Positions 33,901 through 43,626 of a stretch of 64,000 nucleotides of DNA are shown in pieces. Below the pieces are notes generated by a model. It saw only the letters and a program-made list of their open reading frames with translations, was not told the origin of the DNA and made no database searches. Within the stretch, counting starts at the first letter, position 1, and every line of letters starts with the position of its first letter. The DNA is taken from assembly GCA_934141535.1 (NCBI GenBank), contig CAKPCH010000005.1:1-64000 (forward strand), in the 5' to 3' direction. This DNA comes from an uncultured Bacilli bacterium (lineage in GTDB: Bacteria; Bacillota_I; Bacilli_A; RF39; UBA660). Both the position numbers and the translations under genes were made by a program.

Positions 33901-35611
33901 TTTAGTTGGTTCCCGTGGATCAGTAGGTTCAAGTTTTGTTGCTACTATGATGGGAATAACAGAAGTAAATCCTCTTCCAGCCCACTATAGATGTTTAAAA
34001 TGTAAAACAAGTATATTTAAAACTGACAATGGTGAAGAATTGGGTGCTACATACTCTAGTGGATTCGATTTACCAGATAAGGTTTGCCCTAACTGTGGTG
34101 AAGTAATGTATAAAGATGGACAAGATATGCCATTTGCTACATTCTTAGGATTTAATGCAGATAAAGTTCCAGATATAGACCTTAATTTTTCTGATCTTAA
34201 TCAAGCTTCAGCACACGAATATACAAAAGTATTATTTGGTGTAGATAATGTATATAGAGCAGGAACAATAGGTACAGTAGCAGAAAAGACAGCCTATGGA
34301 TTTGTAAAAGGTTATTGTGAAGATCATAACATAGTAATGAATCAAGCAGAAGTAGAACGTTTAGCACTCGGATGTACTGGTGTTAAAAGAACAACAGGAC
34401 AACATCCAGGAGGTATAGTAGTAGTTCCAGATTATATGGATGTATCAGACTTTACACCATTTCAATATCCAGCAGATGATCCTACAAGTGCTTGGAGAAC
34501 TACACACTTTGATTACCATGCAATAGATCAAGATTTATTAAAACTTGATATATTAGGACATTCAGATCCAACACAACTTCGTATGATACAAGACTTAACG
34601 GGTACAGATATACTAAAAGTACCACTAGATGACAAAGATACAATGAGTATATTTACCAGTACTAAAGCACTTAATGTTACAAATGAACAAATAATGTGTC
34701 AAACAGGTACACTTGGTATACCAGAGTTTGGTACTAACTTTACAATAGGAATGGTAGCAGAAACTAAACCTACCACTTTTGCAGAACTTATAAAAATATC
34801 AGGATTATCACACGGTACAGACGTATGGCTTGGTAATGCCCAAGAATTAATAAAGAACAAAGTAGTTCCATTTAAAGAAGTAATAGGATGTCGTGATGAT
34901 ATAATGGTTTACTTAATGTATAAAGGTGTCGCACCAATAAAAGCATTTAAAATAATGGAATTTGTTCGTAAAGGGAAAGCATCTAAAGATCCAGAAACTT
35001 GGGCAATACATAAAAAGACTATGGAAGATGCCGGAATAGAGAAATGGTTTATTGATTCATGTGGTAAAATAAAATACATGTTCCCAAAAGCACATGCTGC
35101 AGCATACGTTATAAGTGCTTTTAGAATAGCTTGGTATAAAGTACATATGCCTGTATACTTCTATGCATCATGGCTTACATCTAAAGCTACAGATGTAGAT
35201 ATTGAAGTAATGATAAAAGGTTATAGTGCTATTAAAGAAAAAATAATAGAAATACAAAATAAAGGTTTTGAAGCAACAAATAAAGAAATGGGACAACTTG
35301 AAAGTTTAAAGGTTTGCCTAGAAGCAACAGCTCGTGGTATTAAGTTTTTACCAGTAGATTTAAATAAAAGTAATGCTACAACATGGGGTGTAGAAGATGA
35401 TAAGTCTATAATACCTCCATTTTCAAGTATAGATGGACTAGGAGATACGGTTGCTAAAAACTTAGTAGATGAAAGAGAAAAAAGACCTTTCTTAAGTATA
35501 GAAGAAGTACAATATAGAGCTAAAGTATCAGGTACTTTAATAGATAAAATGAAACTTATGGGTATATTTGATGGTATGAGTGAATCAAATCAATTAAGTT
35601 TATTTGACTAA
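30938..35611 (+). CDS. polC: DNA polymerase III alpha subunit, PolC type
   Basis: Main replicative polymerase of Bacillota. The 1557-residue product (longer than the usual 1430-1470) has, in order: N-terminal domain, OB fold (TLDAEIFGIDIRETRTDLRIFTLKITD), PHP domain with ligands kept (VELHAHTMMSQMDG; AITDHNG), the 3'-5' proofreading exonuclease inserted in PHP (VVFDTETTGFN; HNAKFDISFI; HRADYDAEGTALVF), the polymerase core with a zinc finger (CLKCK ... CPNCG) and palm DIDLNFSD, and a C-terminal NQLSLFD that fits the beta-clamp binding motif. GTGGTGGT precedes the ATG. It forms a single-gene unit. Confidence 0.97.
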   Translation: MDDKIQKLIDKLELSSECIKTLEDSKLEKIIANKEKTSYCFYITVKNILPIELYKEFSSKLKESFPGIKNVSCILSSLDNSLELLQNYFIDCMDELSKTSSMLNMFKESKIEVIDNNLIIYVDNVAELKKLEEYKLVIEEYLNRVGFSNINLKILVDEESSLKIQEEIENSKIDPSTLNINEVNYHKEVEPSPSWKKNYTPKRIETVDDPNVVLGRVIDTDVVRMDTIVGKVPMITLDAEIFGIDIRETRTDLRIFTLKITDRTDSMYAKIFVNGDEETKRLSKILKCGKWFKFRGAIKEDKYSNEDSLNIIDINYSKHEDVKIIDDAPVRRVELHAHTMMSQMDGLTKLDLGKHTCELVSRAIEMGYKGVAITDHNGCQAFPIAYGIINSYNKGKEKEDRFKGLYGVELTLVDDTVNIVVRPKDLPLIESTYVVFDTETTGFNAAGEDQMIEIGAVKIHNGNIIDRFDELINPNRHIPDKITELTCITDEMVKDADNEENVTKRFLDWVGDLPLVAHNAKFDISFITSAMKKYKLGEFNYTVIDTLELSRALDQGFARHSLSALVKRYNVPWEEDAHHRADYDAEGTALVFHKMMQKLESQNFKKITDLDKLISKEEIHKFGRTYHFNAIAQNKKGLKNLFKIISLANTVYLYKTPRILRSKLEELREGLLIGSGCYESEVFIEARSKEGQELTNIINFYDYVEVQPPEVYGHLIQTSDFKDEIEIQNHIRKIVDATISAGKIIVATGDVHHFTREDKIYREIIINQKVPGGGRHPLAKSSITKIPSQHFRTTREMLEDFEFLGEDLDYKIVVENTNKILDMVEEIEVIIDTGGIPFSPRVKSDDGKSYLDCPRVVTDLVYEKASEWYGDPLPHNIEERIAKELYGDIVYKCCNSNVKDSYPQYTEEEINNETFKRVHNIILEGFDSVKEMLSTYLSEHWQEEDGEKTKEALEKKLKKELGGIIGGGFDPIYLIAQRLVKHSNDDGYLVGSRGSVGSSFVATMMGITEVNPLPAHYRCLKCKTSIFKTDNGEELGATYSSGFDLPDKVCPNCGEVMYKDGQDMPFATFLGFNADKVPDIDLNFSDLNQASAHEYTKVLFGVDNVYRAGTIGTVAEKTAYGFVKGYCEDHNIVMNQAEVERLALGCTGVKRTTGQHPGGIVVVPDYMDVSDFTPFQYPADDPTSAWRTTHFDYHAIDQDLLKLDILGHSDPTQLRMIQDLTGTDILKVPLDDKDTMSIFTSTKALNVTNEQIMCQTGTLGIPEFGTNFTIGMVAETKPTTFAELIKISGLSHGTDVWLGNAQELIKNKVVPFKEVIGCRDDIMVYLMYKGVAPIKAFKIMEFVRKGKASKDPETWAIHKKTMEDAGIEKWFIDSCGKIKYMFPKAHAAAYVISAFRIAWYKVHMPVYFYASWLTSKATDVDIEVMIKGYSAIKEKIIEIQNKGFEATNKEMGQLESLKVCLEATARGIKFLPVDLNKSNATTWGVEDDKSIIPPFSSIDGLGDTVAKNLVDEREKRPFLSIEEVQYRAKVSGTLIDKMKLMGIFDGMSESNQLSLFD

Positions 35612-35639
35612 ATACATAGAATTTTCTATGTATTTTTTA
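35612..35639 (+). terminator. polC terminator
   Basis: ATACATAGA (35612-35620) pairs with TCTATGTAT (35625-35633), followed by T residues. Confidence 0.82.
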
Positions 35640-35659
35640 TATCAATTTTATTAAAGTAT

Positions 35660-35684
35660 AAAAAAACAAGAAAATTTTCTTGAG
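35660..35684 (-). terminator. clpP terminator
   Basis: CAAGAAAATTTTCTTG (35667-35682) is a perfect palindrome; on the minus strand it is followed by a run of seven T residues. Confidence 0.75.
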
Positions 35685-35688
35685 TTTT

Positions 35689-36270
35689 TTAGTTAGTTTT
35701 ATTTTCTATAATTTTATCAACAATACCATATTCTAAAGCTTCTTTAGAATCCATAAAATTATCTCTATCAGTATCATGTTCTATAACAGATAAATCTTTA
35801 CCAGTATTAAAAGACAATATTTTATTTAATTTATCTTTAGTTTTTAATATATGTTCAGCAGCAATCTTTATTTCAGTTGCTTGACCTTGTGCTCCACCAA
35901 GAGGTTGATGTATCATAACTTCAGCATTTTTAAGAACATATCTTTTTCCTTTTTTTCCACTACTTAAAAGAAAAGCTGCCATAGAAGCGCATATACCAAC
36001 TCCTATAGTAGAAACATCACTATTAATAAAGTTCATAGTATCATAAATCGCCATACCATCAGTAACACTTCCACCTGGCGAATTTATATAAACACTAATA
36101 TCATTATGATTTATTGAATCCAAATATAAAAGTTGTGCGACAACGCTATTAGCAAGGTTATTTTCTATTTCTCCATTAATAATTATAATTCTATCTTTAA
36201 GTAATCTAGAATATATATCATAAACCCTTTCACTATTATTTACTTTATCTATTACTGTAGGTACTATCAT
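35689..36270 (-). CDS. clpP: ATP-dependent Clp protease proteolytic subunit
   Basis: Serine protease of the Clp complexes. The 193-residue protein has the catalytic triad: Ser96 in [11 protein letters not shown] (usual GQAASMGA), His121 in [16 protein letters not shown], and Asp in HDTDRDNFM near residue 168. [16 protein letters not shown] is the family strand region. ATG 36270 follows AGGAGGAATTTT; a frame-open ATG five codons earlier overlaps the ribosome site. No CtsR operator was recognised upstream. The Cys instead of Ala before the active-site pair is a minor oddity. Confidence 0.95.
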   Translation of the reverse strand: MIVPTVIDKVNNSERVYDIYSRLLKDRIIIINGEIENNLANSVVAQLLYLDSINHNDISVYINSPGGSVTDGMAIYDTMNFINSDVSTIGVGICASMAAFLLSSGKKGKRYVLKNAEVMIHQPLGGAQGQATEIKIAAEHILKTKDKLNKILSFNTGKDLSVIEHDTDRDNFMDSKEALEYGIVDKIIENKTN

Positions 36271-36381
36271 AAAATTCCTCCTCATGTATATAATAGTTTT
36301 AAATGATAGTTTTATTCTACTTATTAGTCGACAAATAACTATTTTTTTGATAAAATATATATAGAGAATAAGAGGTATAAT

Positions 36382-38046
36382 ATGAATAAGAAAATTAAAG
36401 TTACTTTTAGAGGTAATGAAACATTAGAATTTGAAGAAGGTACAACTTATAAAGAAATATCAGATAATTTTAGACATTATTTTCAATTTGATATATTAGC
36501 TGCTAAAGTTGATAATGATATTGTAGATTTAAGTGATACTTTAAAGAAAAGATGTAATATAGATTTTATTGATAGAACTACTTCAGTAGGTAATTCAATT
36601 TATGTTAGTAGTGCTACTTTTATACTTGTTTTAGCAGTAAGAAATATACTAGGTGAATTAGCAGAAGTAACAACAGAACACTCTATTGATAAAGGTATAT
36701 TTTGTACAATTAAGGGTGCTGATATAGATAAAAATGTAATAGATAGAATTTATCAAGAGATGAGAAATATAGTAGAACAAGATTATTTATATACAAAGTT
36801 AAGTGTTTCTAGAATAGATGCTATTAAATATTTTAAAAAGTTAAAAAGATATGATAAAGTTAATGTACTAAAATATATTTCTAACACTTATATAAATTTA
36901 TATAGAATAAATGATATATATGATTACTTTTATAGTAAAATGGCTTATAGTACATCTCAAATTAATGAATTTAAATTAACTTATATAAGAGATAATGGTT
37001 TTGTAATGTCTCTTCCTGATACAATAAATCCAGAAGTTACACTTGATTATGTTCATCATGAAAAAGTATTTGACAAATTTTTAGAATATACAAAGTGGGG
37101 ACAATTATTAGGTATATCAAATGCTGCAGATTTAAATAAAGTTGTATCAAAAGCTGATGTAGTTCAATTAATTAACTTAGCAGAAGCCCATTATGATTCT
37201 CAGTTAGCTAAAATAGCAGATGAAATTTATAATAGTAAAAGAAATATTAAATTGGTTTTAATAGCAGGACCTTCATCTAGCGGTAAAACTACGACATCTA
37301 AAAAATTAGATATTTACTTAAGAAGTAAAGGATTTAGAACACATCCTTTAGCACTCGATAATTATTTTACTGATTTAAGTGTTAGAGAATTAGATAAAAA
37401 TGGTAAACCTGATTTTGAATCAATAAAAGCACTTGATACTACATTATTTAATAAGAACTTATCAGATTTATTAGAAGGTAAGAAAGTAAATTTACCTACA
37501 TTTAATTTTGTACTTGGTAAAAGAGAATATAATGGAGATGTATTACAATTAAAAGAAAATGACATAATAATTGTAGAAGGGCTTCATGCTTTAAATGATG
37601 AACTTACAATGTCTATAAATAAAGAACAAAAATATAAAATATATATAAGTCCATTAACACAAATGAATATAGATAATCATAATCATATTCATACTAGTGA
37701 TATTAGAAAATTAAGAAGAATTATAAGAGATAGTAAAACTAGAGGATTTACGGCTCGTGATACATTAAGAATGTGGCCTAGTATAAAATCTGGTGAAAAT
37801 GAAAATATATTTAAATTTCAAGATGATGTAGATGTAGTTGTAAATTCAGCTCTAATATATGAAATAGGTGTATTAAAAACTTATGTAGAACCTTTATTAT
37901 TTAATGTTACAGAAGAAGATCCAGAGTATCCTGAAGCATTAAGATTAATAAATTTCTTAAGAAATTTTTTACCAATACCTAGTGATGATGTTCCACATAA
38001 CTCTGTATTAAGAGAATTTATAGGTGGTAGTTGTTTTAAAGATTAG
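36382..38046 (+). CDS. TGS-domain nucleoside (uridine) kinase-like protein
   Basis: A 554-residue protein. The N-terminus (residues 1-60, [22 protein letters not shown]) is a TGS domain, followed by a ThrRS-like second domain ([28 protein letters not shown]). From about 290 runs a P-loop kinase of the phosphoribulokinase/uridine kinase family: Walker [29 protein letters not shown] and [11 protein letters not shown]. This TGS/second-domain/kinase architecture is known in Bacillota and Thermotogae and is usually annotated as nucleoside kinase; substrate not established. AGAGGT precedes the ATG. The gap gene follows 13 bases later, probably co-transcribed. Confidence 0.88.
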   Translation: MNKKIKVTFRGNETLEFEEGTTYKEISDNFRHYFQFDILAAKVDNDIVDLSDTLKKRCNIDFIDRTTSVGNSIYVSSATFILVLAVRNILGELAEVTTEHSIDKGIFCTIKGADIDKNVIDRIYQEMRNIVEQDYLYTKLSVSRIDAIKYFKKLKRYDKVNVLKYISNTYINLYRINDIYDYFYSKMAYSTSQINEFKLTYIRDNGFVMSLPDTINPEVTLDYVHHEKVFDKFLEYTKWGQLLGISNAADLNKVVSKADVVQLINLAEAHYDSQLAKIADEIYNSKRNIKLVLIAGPSSSGKTTTSKKLDIYLRSKGFRTHPLALDNYFTDLSVRELDKNGKPDFESIKALDTTLFNKNLSDLLEGKKVNLPTFNFVLGKREYNGDVLQLKENDIIIVEGLHALNDELTMSINKEQKYKIYISPLTQMNIDNHNHIHTSDIRKLRRIIRDSKTRGFTARDTLRMWPSIKSGENENIFKFQDDVDVVVNSALIYEIGVLKTYVEPLLFNVTEEDPEYPEALRLINFLRNFLPIPSDDVPHNSVLREFIGGSCFKD

Positions 38047-38059
38047 AAAGGAAAAAAAT

Positions 38060-39070
38060 ATGACAAGAATAGCAATTAATGGTTTTGGAAGAATAGGAAG
38101 ATTAGCTTTTAGACAAATGTTTAATTTAGATGACTATGAAATAGTTGCAATCAATGATTTAACTAGTCCACAGATGTTAGCACATCTTCTTAAATATGAT
38201 TCAGCACAAAAAAGATATGAGTTATCAGATACTATAAAATATACAGATAACTCAATAATAGTAGATGGAAAAAGTATTCCGGTTTATAAAGAAGCAGATC
38301 CAAGTAAATTACCTTGGGGTGAGCTTGATATAGATGTAGTATTAGAATGTACTGGTTTCTTTTGTTCAAAAGAAAAATCAATGGCACATATAAATGCAGG
38401 CGCTAAAAAGGTTATAATAAGTGCTCCAGCTGGTAACGATTTAAAAACTATTGTATATGGAGTAAATGAAAACATATTAACAAAAGATGATAAAATAATA
38501 TCAGCAGCAAGTTGTACTACTAACTGTTTAGCACCTCTAGCTAATGCTTTAAATAATTATGCACATATAGTATCTGGTATAATGACTACAGTACATGCTT
38601 ATACAGGAGATCAAATGTTACTTGATGGACCTCATAGAAAAGGTGATTTAAGAAGAGCGCGTGCAGGTGCTATTAATATAGTTCCAAATACGACAGGGGC
38701 TGCAAAAGCAATAGGACTTGTTATACCAGAATTAGATGGAAAATTAATTGGTTCAGCACAACGTGTTCCAGTACCAGATGGTTCTTTAACTATACTTGAT
38801 GCAGTAATAGAAAAAGATGTTACTAGTGAACAAATAAATAGTATTATGAAAAGTGTATCAAATGAAGTATTTGGTTATACAGATGAACCTATAGTATCAA
38901 GTGATATAATAGGTGAAACTCATGGATCTATATTTGATGCTACACAAACTAAAACAATTTCACTTGGAAAAAATAAATCTTTAGTTCAAGTAGTTGCTTG
39001 GTATGATAATGAAAATTCATATACAAGTCAAATGGTAAGAACAGCTAAATATATAAGCAATTTAAAATAA
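38060..39070 (+). CDS. gap: Glyceraldehyde-3-phosphate dehydrogenase
   Basis: Glycolytic enzyme. The 336-residue protein starts [19 protein letters not shown] (NAD-binding loop), has the active-site [11 protein letters not shown] near residue 152, and [13 protein letters not shown] at the C-terminus. AGAAAGGA precedes ATG 38060. In the Bacillus gene order gap is normally followed by pgk and tpi; here it is not, and it seems to share a transcript with the TGS-kinase gene. Confidence 0.96.
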   Translation: MTRIAINGFGRIGRLAFRQMFNLDDYEIVAINDLTSPQMLAHLLKYDSAQKRYELSDTIKYTDNSIIVDGKSIPVYKEADPSKLPWGELDIDVVLECTGFFCSKEKSMAHINAGAKKVIISAPAGNDLKTIVYGVNENILTKDDKIISAASCTTNCLAPLANALNNYAHIVSGIMTTVHAYTGDQMLLDGPHRKGDLRRARAGAINIVPNTTGAAKAIGLVIPELDGKLIGSAQRVPVPDGSLTILDAVIEKDVTSEQINSIMKSVSNEVFGYTDEPIVSSDIIGETHGSIFDATQTKTISLGKNKSLVQVVAWYDNENSYTSQMVRTAKYISNLK

Positions 39071-39076
39071 ATAATT

Positions 39077-39116
39077 AACAATTAATAATTAATAATTAAT
39101 TTTATTAATTGTTTTA
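39077..39116 (+). terminator. gap terminator
   Basis: AACAATTAATAA (39077-39088) pairs with TTATTAATTGTT (39102-39113) across an ATTAATA simple-repeat loop, then T residues. Confidence 0.7.
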
Positions 39117-39169
39117 TTTATATTGATTTAAACATTTGTTTGTGTTAAAATTATAAATAGGTGAGTAAC

Positions 39170-39727
39170 ATGTATGAGTATATAAAAGGAAAAATAGTAA
39201 ATCAAGAAAGTAACTATGTAGTTATAGATAATAACGGTATAGGATATTTAGTATATGTACCAAATCCATATTCTTTTGAAATAGATAAAGAATATACTAT
39301 ATATATTTATCAACAAATTAGAGAAGATGAAAATACTTTATATGGATTTAAAGATATAGAAGAAAAAAAATTATTTTTAAAATTAATAGGAGTTAAAGGA
39401 TTAGGGTGCAAAATGGCACTACCTATGCTTGCTACAGGATCTATTAATGGAATATTAGATGCTATAGATAGAGAAAATATAATATATTTAAAGAAATTTC
39501 CTAAAATAGGAGATAAAGTAGCAAAACAAATTATATTAGATCTTAAAGGTAAATTTGATGAAGGACCTAATCTATTTAATCAAAATAAAGATTATAGTGA
39601 ACTTATAGAAGTGTTAAAAGGATTAGGATATAAACAAACTGATATAAATAAAATACTTCCATCAATAAATAATAATTTAACAATAGAAGAACAAGTTAAG
39701 GAAGCATTAAAGTTAATGTTAAAATAA
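39170..39727 (+). CDS. ruvA: Holliday junction DNA helicase subunit RuvA
   Basis: Tetrameric DNA-binding partner of RuvB in branch migration. The 185-residue protein has the OB start (YEYIKGKIVNQESNYVVIDNNGIGYLV), LYGFKDIEEKKLFLKLIGVKGLGCKMAL, the helix-hairpin-helix LKKFPKIGDKVAKQIILDLKGKF, and a C-terminal RuvB-contact domain. ATG 39170 follows AGGTGAGT; GTG 39161 is within that site. It is 27 bases ahead of ruvB. Confidence 0.94.
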   Translation: MYEYIKGKIVNQESNYVVIDNNGIGYLVYVPNPYSFEIDKEYTIYIYQQIREDENTLYGFKDIEEKKLFLKLIGVKGLGCKMALPMLATGSINGILDAIDRENIIYLKKFPKIGDKVAKQIILDLKGKFDEGPNLFNQNKDYSELIEVLKGLGYKQTDINKILPSINNNLTIEEQVKEALKLMLK

Positions 39728-39754
39728 TAAATATAATTAAAGGAGTGAAAATTA

Positions 39755-40750
39755 ATGGATAGACTATTTACTGATGAAGAAACTCTTGATGATACTTTTG
39801 AGAAAAATATAAGACCAGATAGTTTAAAAGAATATGTTGGTCAAAGTGAAGTAAAAGAGAATTTAGATATATTTATTAAAGCTGCTAAATTAAGAGAAGA
39901 ACCTTTAGATCATGTTTTACTTTATGGTCCACCAGGACTTGGTAAAACAACTTTAGCATATATTATAGCTAATGAACTTGGAAGTAATATTAAAACTGCT
40001 AGTGGTCCATCTATTGAAAAGAGTGGAGATTTAGCAGCTGTTCTTTCTAATCTGGAACCAGGAGATGTACTTTTTATTGATGAAATACATAGAATCCCTA
40101 GATTTGTTGAAGAAATACTTTATTCTGCTATGGAGGATTTTACACTTGATATAGTAATTGGTACAGATTCTTCAAGTAGAAACATAAAGATAGATTTACC
40201 TCCATTTACACTTGTGGGCGCTACAACACGTGCAGGTGATCTTACAAGTCCCCTAAGAGATAGATTTGGTATAATTAATAAATTAAATTATTATACAGAA
40301 GATGAATTAAAGAAGATTGCTATTAGGACAAGTAAAGTTTTAAACTGTCCAATAACAGAAGATGCAGCACTTGAACTTGCTAGACGTTCAAGAGGTACAC
40401 CTAGAATATGTAATAGATTATTTAAAAGAGTAAGAGATTTTGCTATTGTAAAAGGTAATGGACAAATAGATTTAAATATAACAAAGATGGCTCTTGATAA
40501 ACTTAAAGTAGATTCATTAGGACTTGATGAAACAGACTATAATTTACTTAAATCAATAATAGAAAAATTTAATGGTGGACCAGTAGGAATAGAAGCAATA
40601 TCTTCATCAATTGGAGAAGAACAAACTACTATAGAAGATGTATATGAACCATATTTGCTTCAAACAGGACTTTTAAAAAGAACTACAAGAGGTAGAATGG
40701 TTACACAAAAAGCATATGAACACTTAGGTATACCATATAAAGAAAAATAA
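39755..40750 (+). CDS. ruvB: Holliday junction DNA helicase RuvB
   Basis: AAA+ motor of branch migration. The 331-residue protein shows [11 protein letters not shown], Walker [10 protein letters not shown], Walker [11 protein letters not shown], sensor 1 VGATTRAG, arginine finger region SPLRDRFGI and the C-terminal winged helix ([35 protein letters not shown]-like [10 protein letters not shown]). AAGGAG precedes the ATG. Operon with ruvA. Confidence 0.97.
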   Translation: MDRLFTDEETLDDTFEKNIRPDSLKEYVGQSEVKENLDIFIKAAKLREEPLDHVLLYGPPGLGKTTLAYIIANELGSNIKTASGPSIEKSGDLAAVLSNLEPGDVLFIDEIHRIPRFVEEILYSAMEDFTLDIVIGTDSSSRNIKIDLPPFTLVGATTRAGDLTSPLRDRFGIINKLNYYTEDELKKIAIRTSKVLNCPITEDAALELARRSRGTPRICNRLFKRVRDFAIVKGNGQIDLNITKMALDKLKVDSLGLDETDYNLLKSIIEKFNGGPVGIEAISSSIGEEQTTIEDVYEPYLLQTGLLKRTTRGRMVTQKAYEHLGIPYKEK

Positions 40751-40790
40751 TAAAATTAAGTTTATTGTAAATAATATAAGGGGTGATATA

Positions 40791-41858
40791 ATGAAAAAAT
40801 TTATTTATATATTTTTGACTTTATTATTAGTTTGTGGATGTTCAAATAAAACTAATGAAGTAGATAAAGAAACAAAAAAAGAGGAACCAAAAAAAGAAGA
40901 AAAAAAGCAGTTAACTGCTGTGGATTATCAAAATAATAATGTAAATGAACTTGGTGAAGTTCCAATTATGATGTATCATGGAATTCATAATAAGACTAAT
41001 GATGAGACTGATTATATAGGTGGTAATGTAGATAAAGATGGTTATCAAAGAACTAGTGAAGCTTTTAGAAACGATTTAGAATTCTATTATCAAAATGGTT
41101 ATAGAATGATAAGATTAAATGATTATGTAGATGGTAATATAGATGTAGAACTTGGTAAAAGTCCATTAATTTTAACTTTTGATGATGGACTTTCAAATAA
41201 TATTAAAGTAACAGGATTAGATAGTAAAGGCAATATTATAATAGATCCTAATTCAGCAGTAGGAATATTAGAAGAATATAAAAAGAAGTATCCTGACTTT
41301 AATGTAACAGCAACCTTCTTTGTAAATGGTGGTTTATTTTCACAACCAGAATATAATGAAAAGATACTTAATTGGTTAGTAGATAACGGATATGATGTAG
41401 GTAATCATACTAATACTCATGTAAATTTTAGTAATGTAGATTCTACTAGAACAATGAAAGAAGTTGGAATAGTATATGAACTATTAGATTCAATAATACC
41501 GGGTAAATATGTAAATATTTTAGCGCTCCCATTTGGATCTCCATATAAATTAGATCATGCAAACATGCCATATATTTTTGATACAACATATAACAATAAA
41601 AACTATGTAACTAAGTCAGCTTTAAGAGTAGGTTGGAAAGCAGAAGTTTCTCCATTTGATTCAGATTTTAATCCTAAGTTCTTAAAAAGAATTAGAGCAT
41701 ACGATAACAATGGAGTAGATTTTGATATAGAAATGAATTTTAAACTATTAGAAAAAAATAGATATATATCAGATGGGGATAAAGATGTAATAGTTATCCC
41801 ATCAGATTATGAACAATATTTAGGTAATACTTATGATAAAAAGGTAATTACATATTAA
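40791..41858 (+). CDS. Polysaccharide deacetylase lipoprotein
   Basis: A 355-residue lipoprotein (signal FIYIFLTLLLVCGC with lipid Cys17), a Lys/Glu-rich linker (about 22-40), then a NodB-type deacetylase: PIMMYHGIH, LILTFDDG (metal Asp near residue 128) and DVGNHTNTHVNFSN (HxxxH). It probably deacetylates a cell-wall or surface glycan on the outer face; substrate unknown. An insert separates the first two motifs, as in the IcaB/PgaB-like group. GGGGTGAT precedes the ATG. It lies 40 bases behind ruvB with no terminator between, perhaps by read-through. Confidence 0.88.
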   Translation: MKKFIYIFLTLLLVCGCSNKTNEVDKETKKEEPKKEEKKQLTAVDYQNNNVNELGEVPIMMYHGIHNKTNDETDYIGGNVDKDGYQRTSEAFRNDLEFYYQNGYRMIRLNDYVDGNIDVELGKSPLILTFDDGLSNNIKVTGLDSKGNIIIDPNSAVGILEEYKKKYPDFNVTATFFVNGGLFSQPEYNEKILNWLVDNGYDVGNHTNTHVNFSNVDSTRTMKEVGIVYELLDSIIPGKYVNILALPFGSPYKLDHANMPYIFDTTYNNKNYVTKSALRVGWKAEVSPFDSDFNPKFLKRIRAYDNNGVDFDIEMNFKLLEKNRYISDGDKDVIVIPSDYEQYLGNTYDKKVITY

Positions 41859-41870
41859 TTATCTTTTTTT
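41840..41870 (+). terminator. Intrinsic terminator
   Basis: AAGGTAATTA (41841-41850) pairs with TAATTATCTT (41855-41864) with one G-U, followed by a T run. Confidence 0.7.
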
Positions 41871-41895
41871 GTTTTTATATTAAATTTAGAAAAAG

Positions 41896-41906
41896 TGTGC
41901 TATAAT
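41896..41906 (+). promoter_or_regulatory. Extended -10 promoter TGTGC-TATAAT
   Basis: TGTGC (41896-41900) directly followed by TATAAT (41901-41906); no good -35, as is common with extended -10 promoters. Confidence 0.6.
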
Positions 41907-41932
41907 GATTATAGTAAAGAAGAGGTTTTAAT

Positions 41933-43087
41933 ATGATGAATGAAGAAAAAAACTATTATGAAATATTGGGTGTAAGTCATGATGCTAGTAGTGAAAATAT
42001 AAGAAAAGCATGTGATAGATTAAAGTTTGTAGAAAGAGTACCTTTTGATGAATGGAAGATAATAGATAAAGCATTTGATGTATTATACCACTCTGATTCA
42101 AGAAAAGCCTATGATGAGGAGTTAAAACAAAAAGAAGAATCAAGATTTTTTGTTAGTGGAACTGATGATATAGGTGTAGAAGAAAAAGAAGAAACTAGTA
42201 TTGTTGAGCCACAAGTAGAACCTGAAACTTTAATTGAAAAACCAGTTGAAGAAACAAAGACTAAGGAAGAAGTTGTAGAACAACAAGAACAAGATGAAGA
42301 AAAACAAGTACAACCACAAGAAGAAATAAAAGAGGAACAAAAAGAACCACAACCAGTAGTAAATACGCCACCAATACCAACATTTGCTGAACCAATAATA
42401 GGAACACCTACTTATCAGAAAAAAAGTTTAAAAAATCAAATTTTTGATGGATTAGGACAAAAAGAACGTAAATTTGTTATGGGATCATTGATTGCTACAG
42501 GTGCATGTTTTACTTTAATTGGTCCATTGGGAATAGTTGCAGGAGTTATACCTGCTGCATATCTTGGATTTAAAAAATTAAAAGATAAATTTAGAAAAAT
42601 GAAATTAACTTATAAATCATATACAGGAGATATAACAGCTATAGGTACATTAGAATCAGAAGAAATAAAAAGATATAATGATATAACAGCAAAACAAATC
42701 TATAAACTTTTAAAAGAAAAAAATAATCTAACAGAAATAAAAATATTACAAAAGCGTTTCGAAAATTCAATAAAATTATTAAGAAAACAAATAGAATTTA
42801 AGAAAATGATTAGATGTAGTAAAGAAGGATATGCAAGTGTAAGATTAGCTATTGCTTCACTTACTATGCAATTACAAAATTCAATTAGAACTTTAGATTA
42901 TATAAATGCTCAAATAGCTTTATATGAAAACAGTCAACAAATGAAAAAAGTAAGTACTAGTATAGAAAAATTAAATACACATCCTGATGTAAGTAAAGTA
43001 GTAAGTGATAGATATGAAGAACATTTACCATTAGAATTATCAGGTTTACAAGAAGAAAACCAAGAATCAATAGGAAGGGCAAGATAA
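41933..43087 (+). CDS. Degenerate J-domain protein with membrane hairpin and coiled coil
   Basis: A 384-residue protein. Residues 7-63 resemble a J domain (NYYEILGVSHDASSENIRKA and FDVLYHSDSRKAYDEELKQ), but the loop lacks the HPD tripeptide that activates DnaK, and helix II is shortened. Residues about 75-140 are Glu/Gln-rich. Residues about 180-212 form a glycine-rich hydrophobic hairpin (GSLIATGACFTLIGPLGIVAG). The last 150 residues are a Lys-rich helical/coiled-coil region. The combination suggests a membrane-bound scaffold rather than a chaperone. AGAGG precedes the ATG; a second ATG follows immediately. Function unknown. Confidence 0.75.
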   Translation: MMNEEKNYYEILGVSHDASSENIRKACDRLKFVERVPFDEWKIIDKAFDVLYHSDSRKAYDEELKQKEESRFFVSGTDDIGVEEKEETSIVEPQVEPETLIEKPVEETKTKEEVVEQQEQDEEKQVQPQEEIKEEQKEPQPVVNTPPIPTFAEPIIGTPTYQKKSLKNQIFDGLGQKERKFVMGSLIATGACFTLIGPLGIVAGVIPAAYLGFKKLKDKFRKMKLTYKSYTGDITAIGTLESEEIKRYNDITAKQIYKLLKEKNNLTEIKILQKRFENSIKLLRKQIEFKKMIRCSKEGYASVRLAIASLTMQLQNSIRTLDYINAQIALYENSQQMKKVSTSIEKLNTHPDVSKVVSDRYEEHLPLELSGLQEENQESIGRAR

Positions 43088-43103
43088 CCTTTCTATTTTT
43101 TTA
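43070..43103 (+). terminator. Intrinsic terminator
   Basis: ATAGGAAGG (43070-43078) pairs with CCTTTCTAT (43088-43096) with one G-U, then seven T residues. Confidence 0.75.
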
Positions 43104-43107
43104 AATG

Positions 43108-43118
43108 TGTGCTAAAAT
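43108..43118 (+). promoter_or_regulatory. Extended -10 promoter TGTGC-TAAAAT
   Basis: TGTGC (43108-43112) followed by TAAAAT (43113-43118), ahead of a small hypothetical gene. Confidence 0.55.
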
Positions 43119-43141
43119 ATAGATAGAATAGGAGGATATAT

Positions 43142-43600
43142 ATGGCTCTTAATAATAATTTTTATAGTGAAATATTTGATAAAGAAAATTATTGGACAGA
43201 ATTAATAGATAAAAAATTAATGAATATATATTATTTAAATAAAAGTGATGGTCCTTTAACATTTTATCAAAATAAAAAAAATCAATTAAAAATTGAATAT
43301 GATGAATCTAGAAATGAAATAATAAAAAACTTTTTAATTAGTATTGATAATATAATAAATGAGATAAATATATTAATAAACGATTATAGAATGGGAAAAC
43401 AAATAGATCTTAATGAATTAAAAACAATGTTTATAGTAAATCAAATGAATAATAAATCAGATGATAAAAGTAATGATATAAATTTAACAAGACAAAAAGT
43501 CTTAGATTCATTAAATCAAAGTATAAAAAAAGAGCAAAAAGAAAATAATTCATATATGTTCGATGATTTCTTTGATGAAACAATAAAAAAAGTTGCTTAA
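43142..43600 (+). CDS. Hypothetical 152-residue helical protein
   Basis: Soluble, strongly helical, Asn/Lys-rich protein with no family I recognise. A helical stretch (ESRNEIIKNFLISIDNIINEINILINDY) spans about residues 59-86; the rest is polar and probably partly disordered, ending in YMFDDFFDETIKKVA, a short amphipathic tail. AGGAGG stands before the ATG. It has its own TGTGC-type promoter and shares a terminator with the convergent rpmB. Confidence 0.7.
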   Translation: MALNNNFYSEIFDKENYWTELIDKKLMNIYYLNKSDGPLTFYQNKKNQLKIEYDESRNEIIKNFLISIDNIINEINILINDYRMGKQIDLNELKTMFIVNQMNNKSDDKSNDINLTRQKVLDSLNQSIKKEQKENNSYMFDDFFDETIKKVA

Positions 43601-43626
43601 ACAATAAATTAAGCAGCTTTTTTATT
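43591..43626. terminator. Bidirectional terminator, rpmB / upstream gene
   Basis: AGTTGCTTAA (43591-43600) pairs with TTAAGCAGCT (43609-43618), with T runs on both strands. Confidence 0.8.

Noticed and set aside
36322..36336. GTCGACAAA between clpP and the TGS-kinase as a Spo0A box
   Set aside because: Differs from TTCGACA at the first base, is single, and is not placed over a -35.
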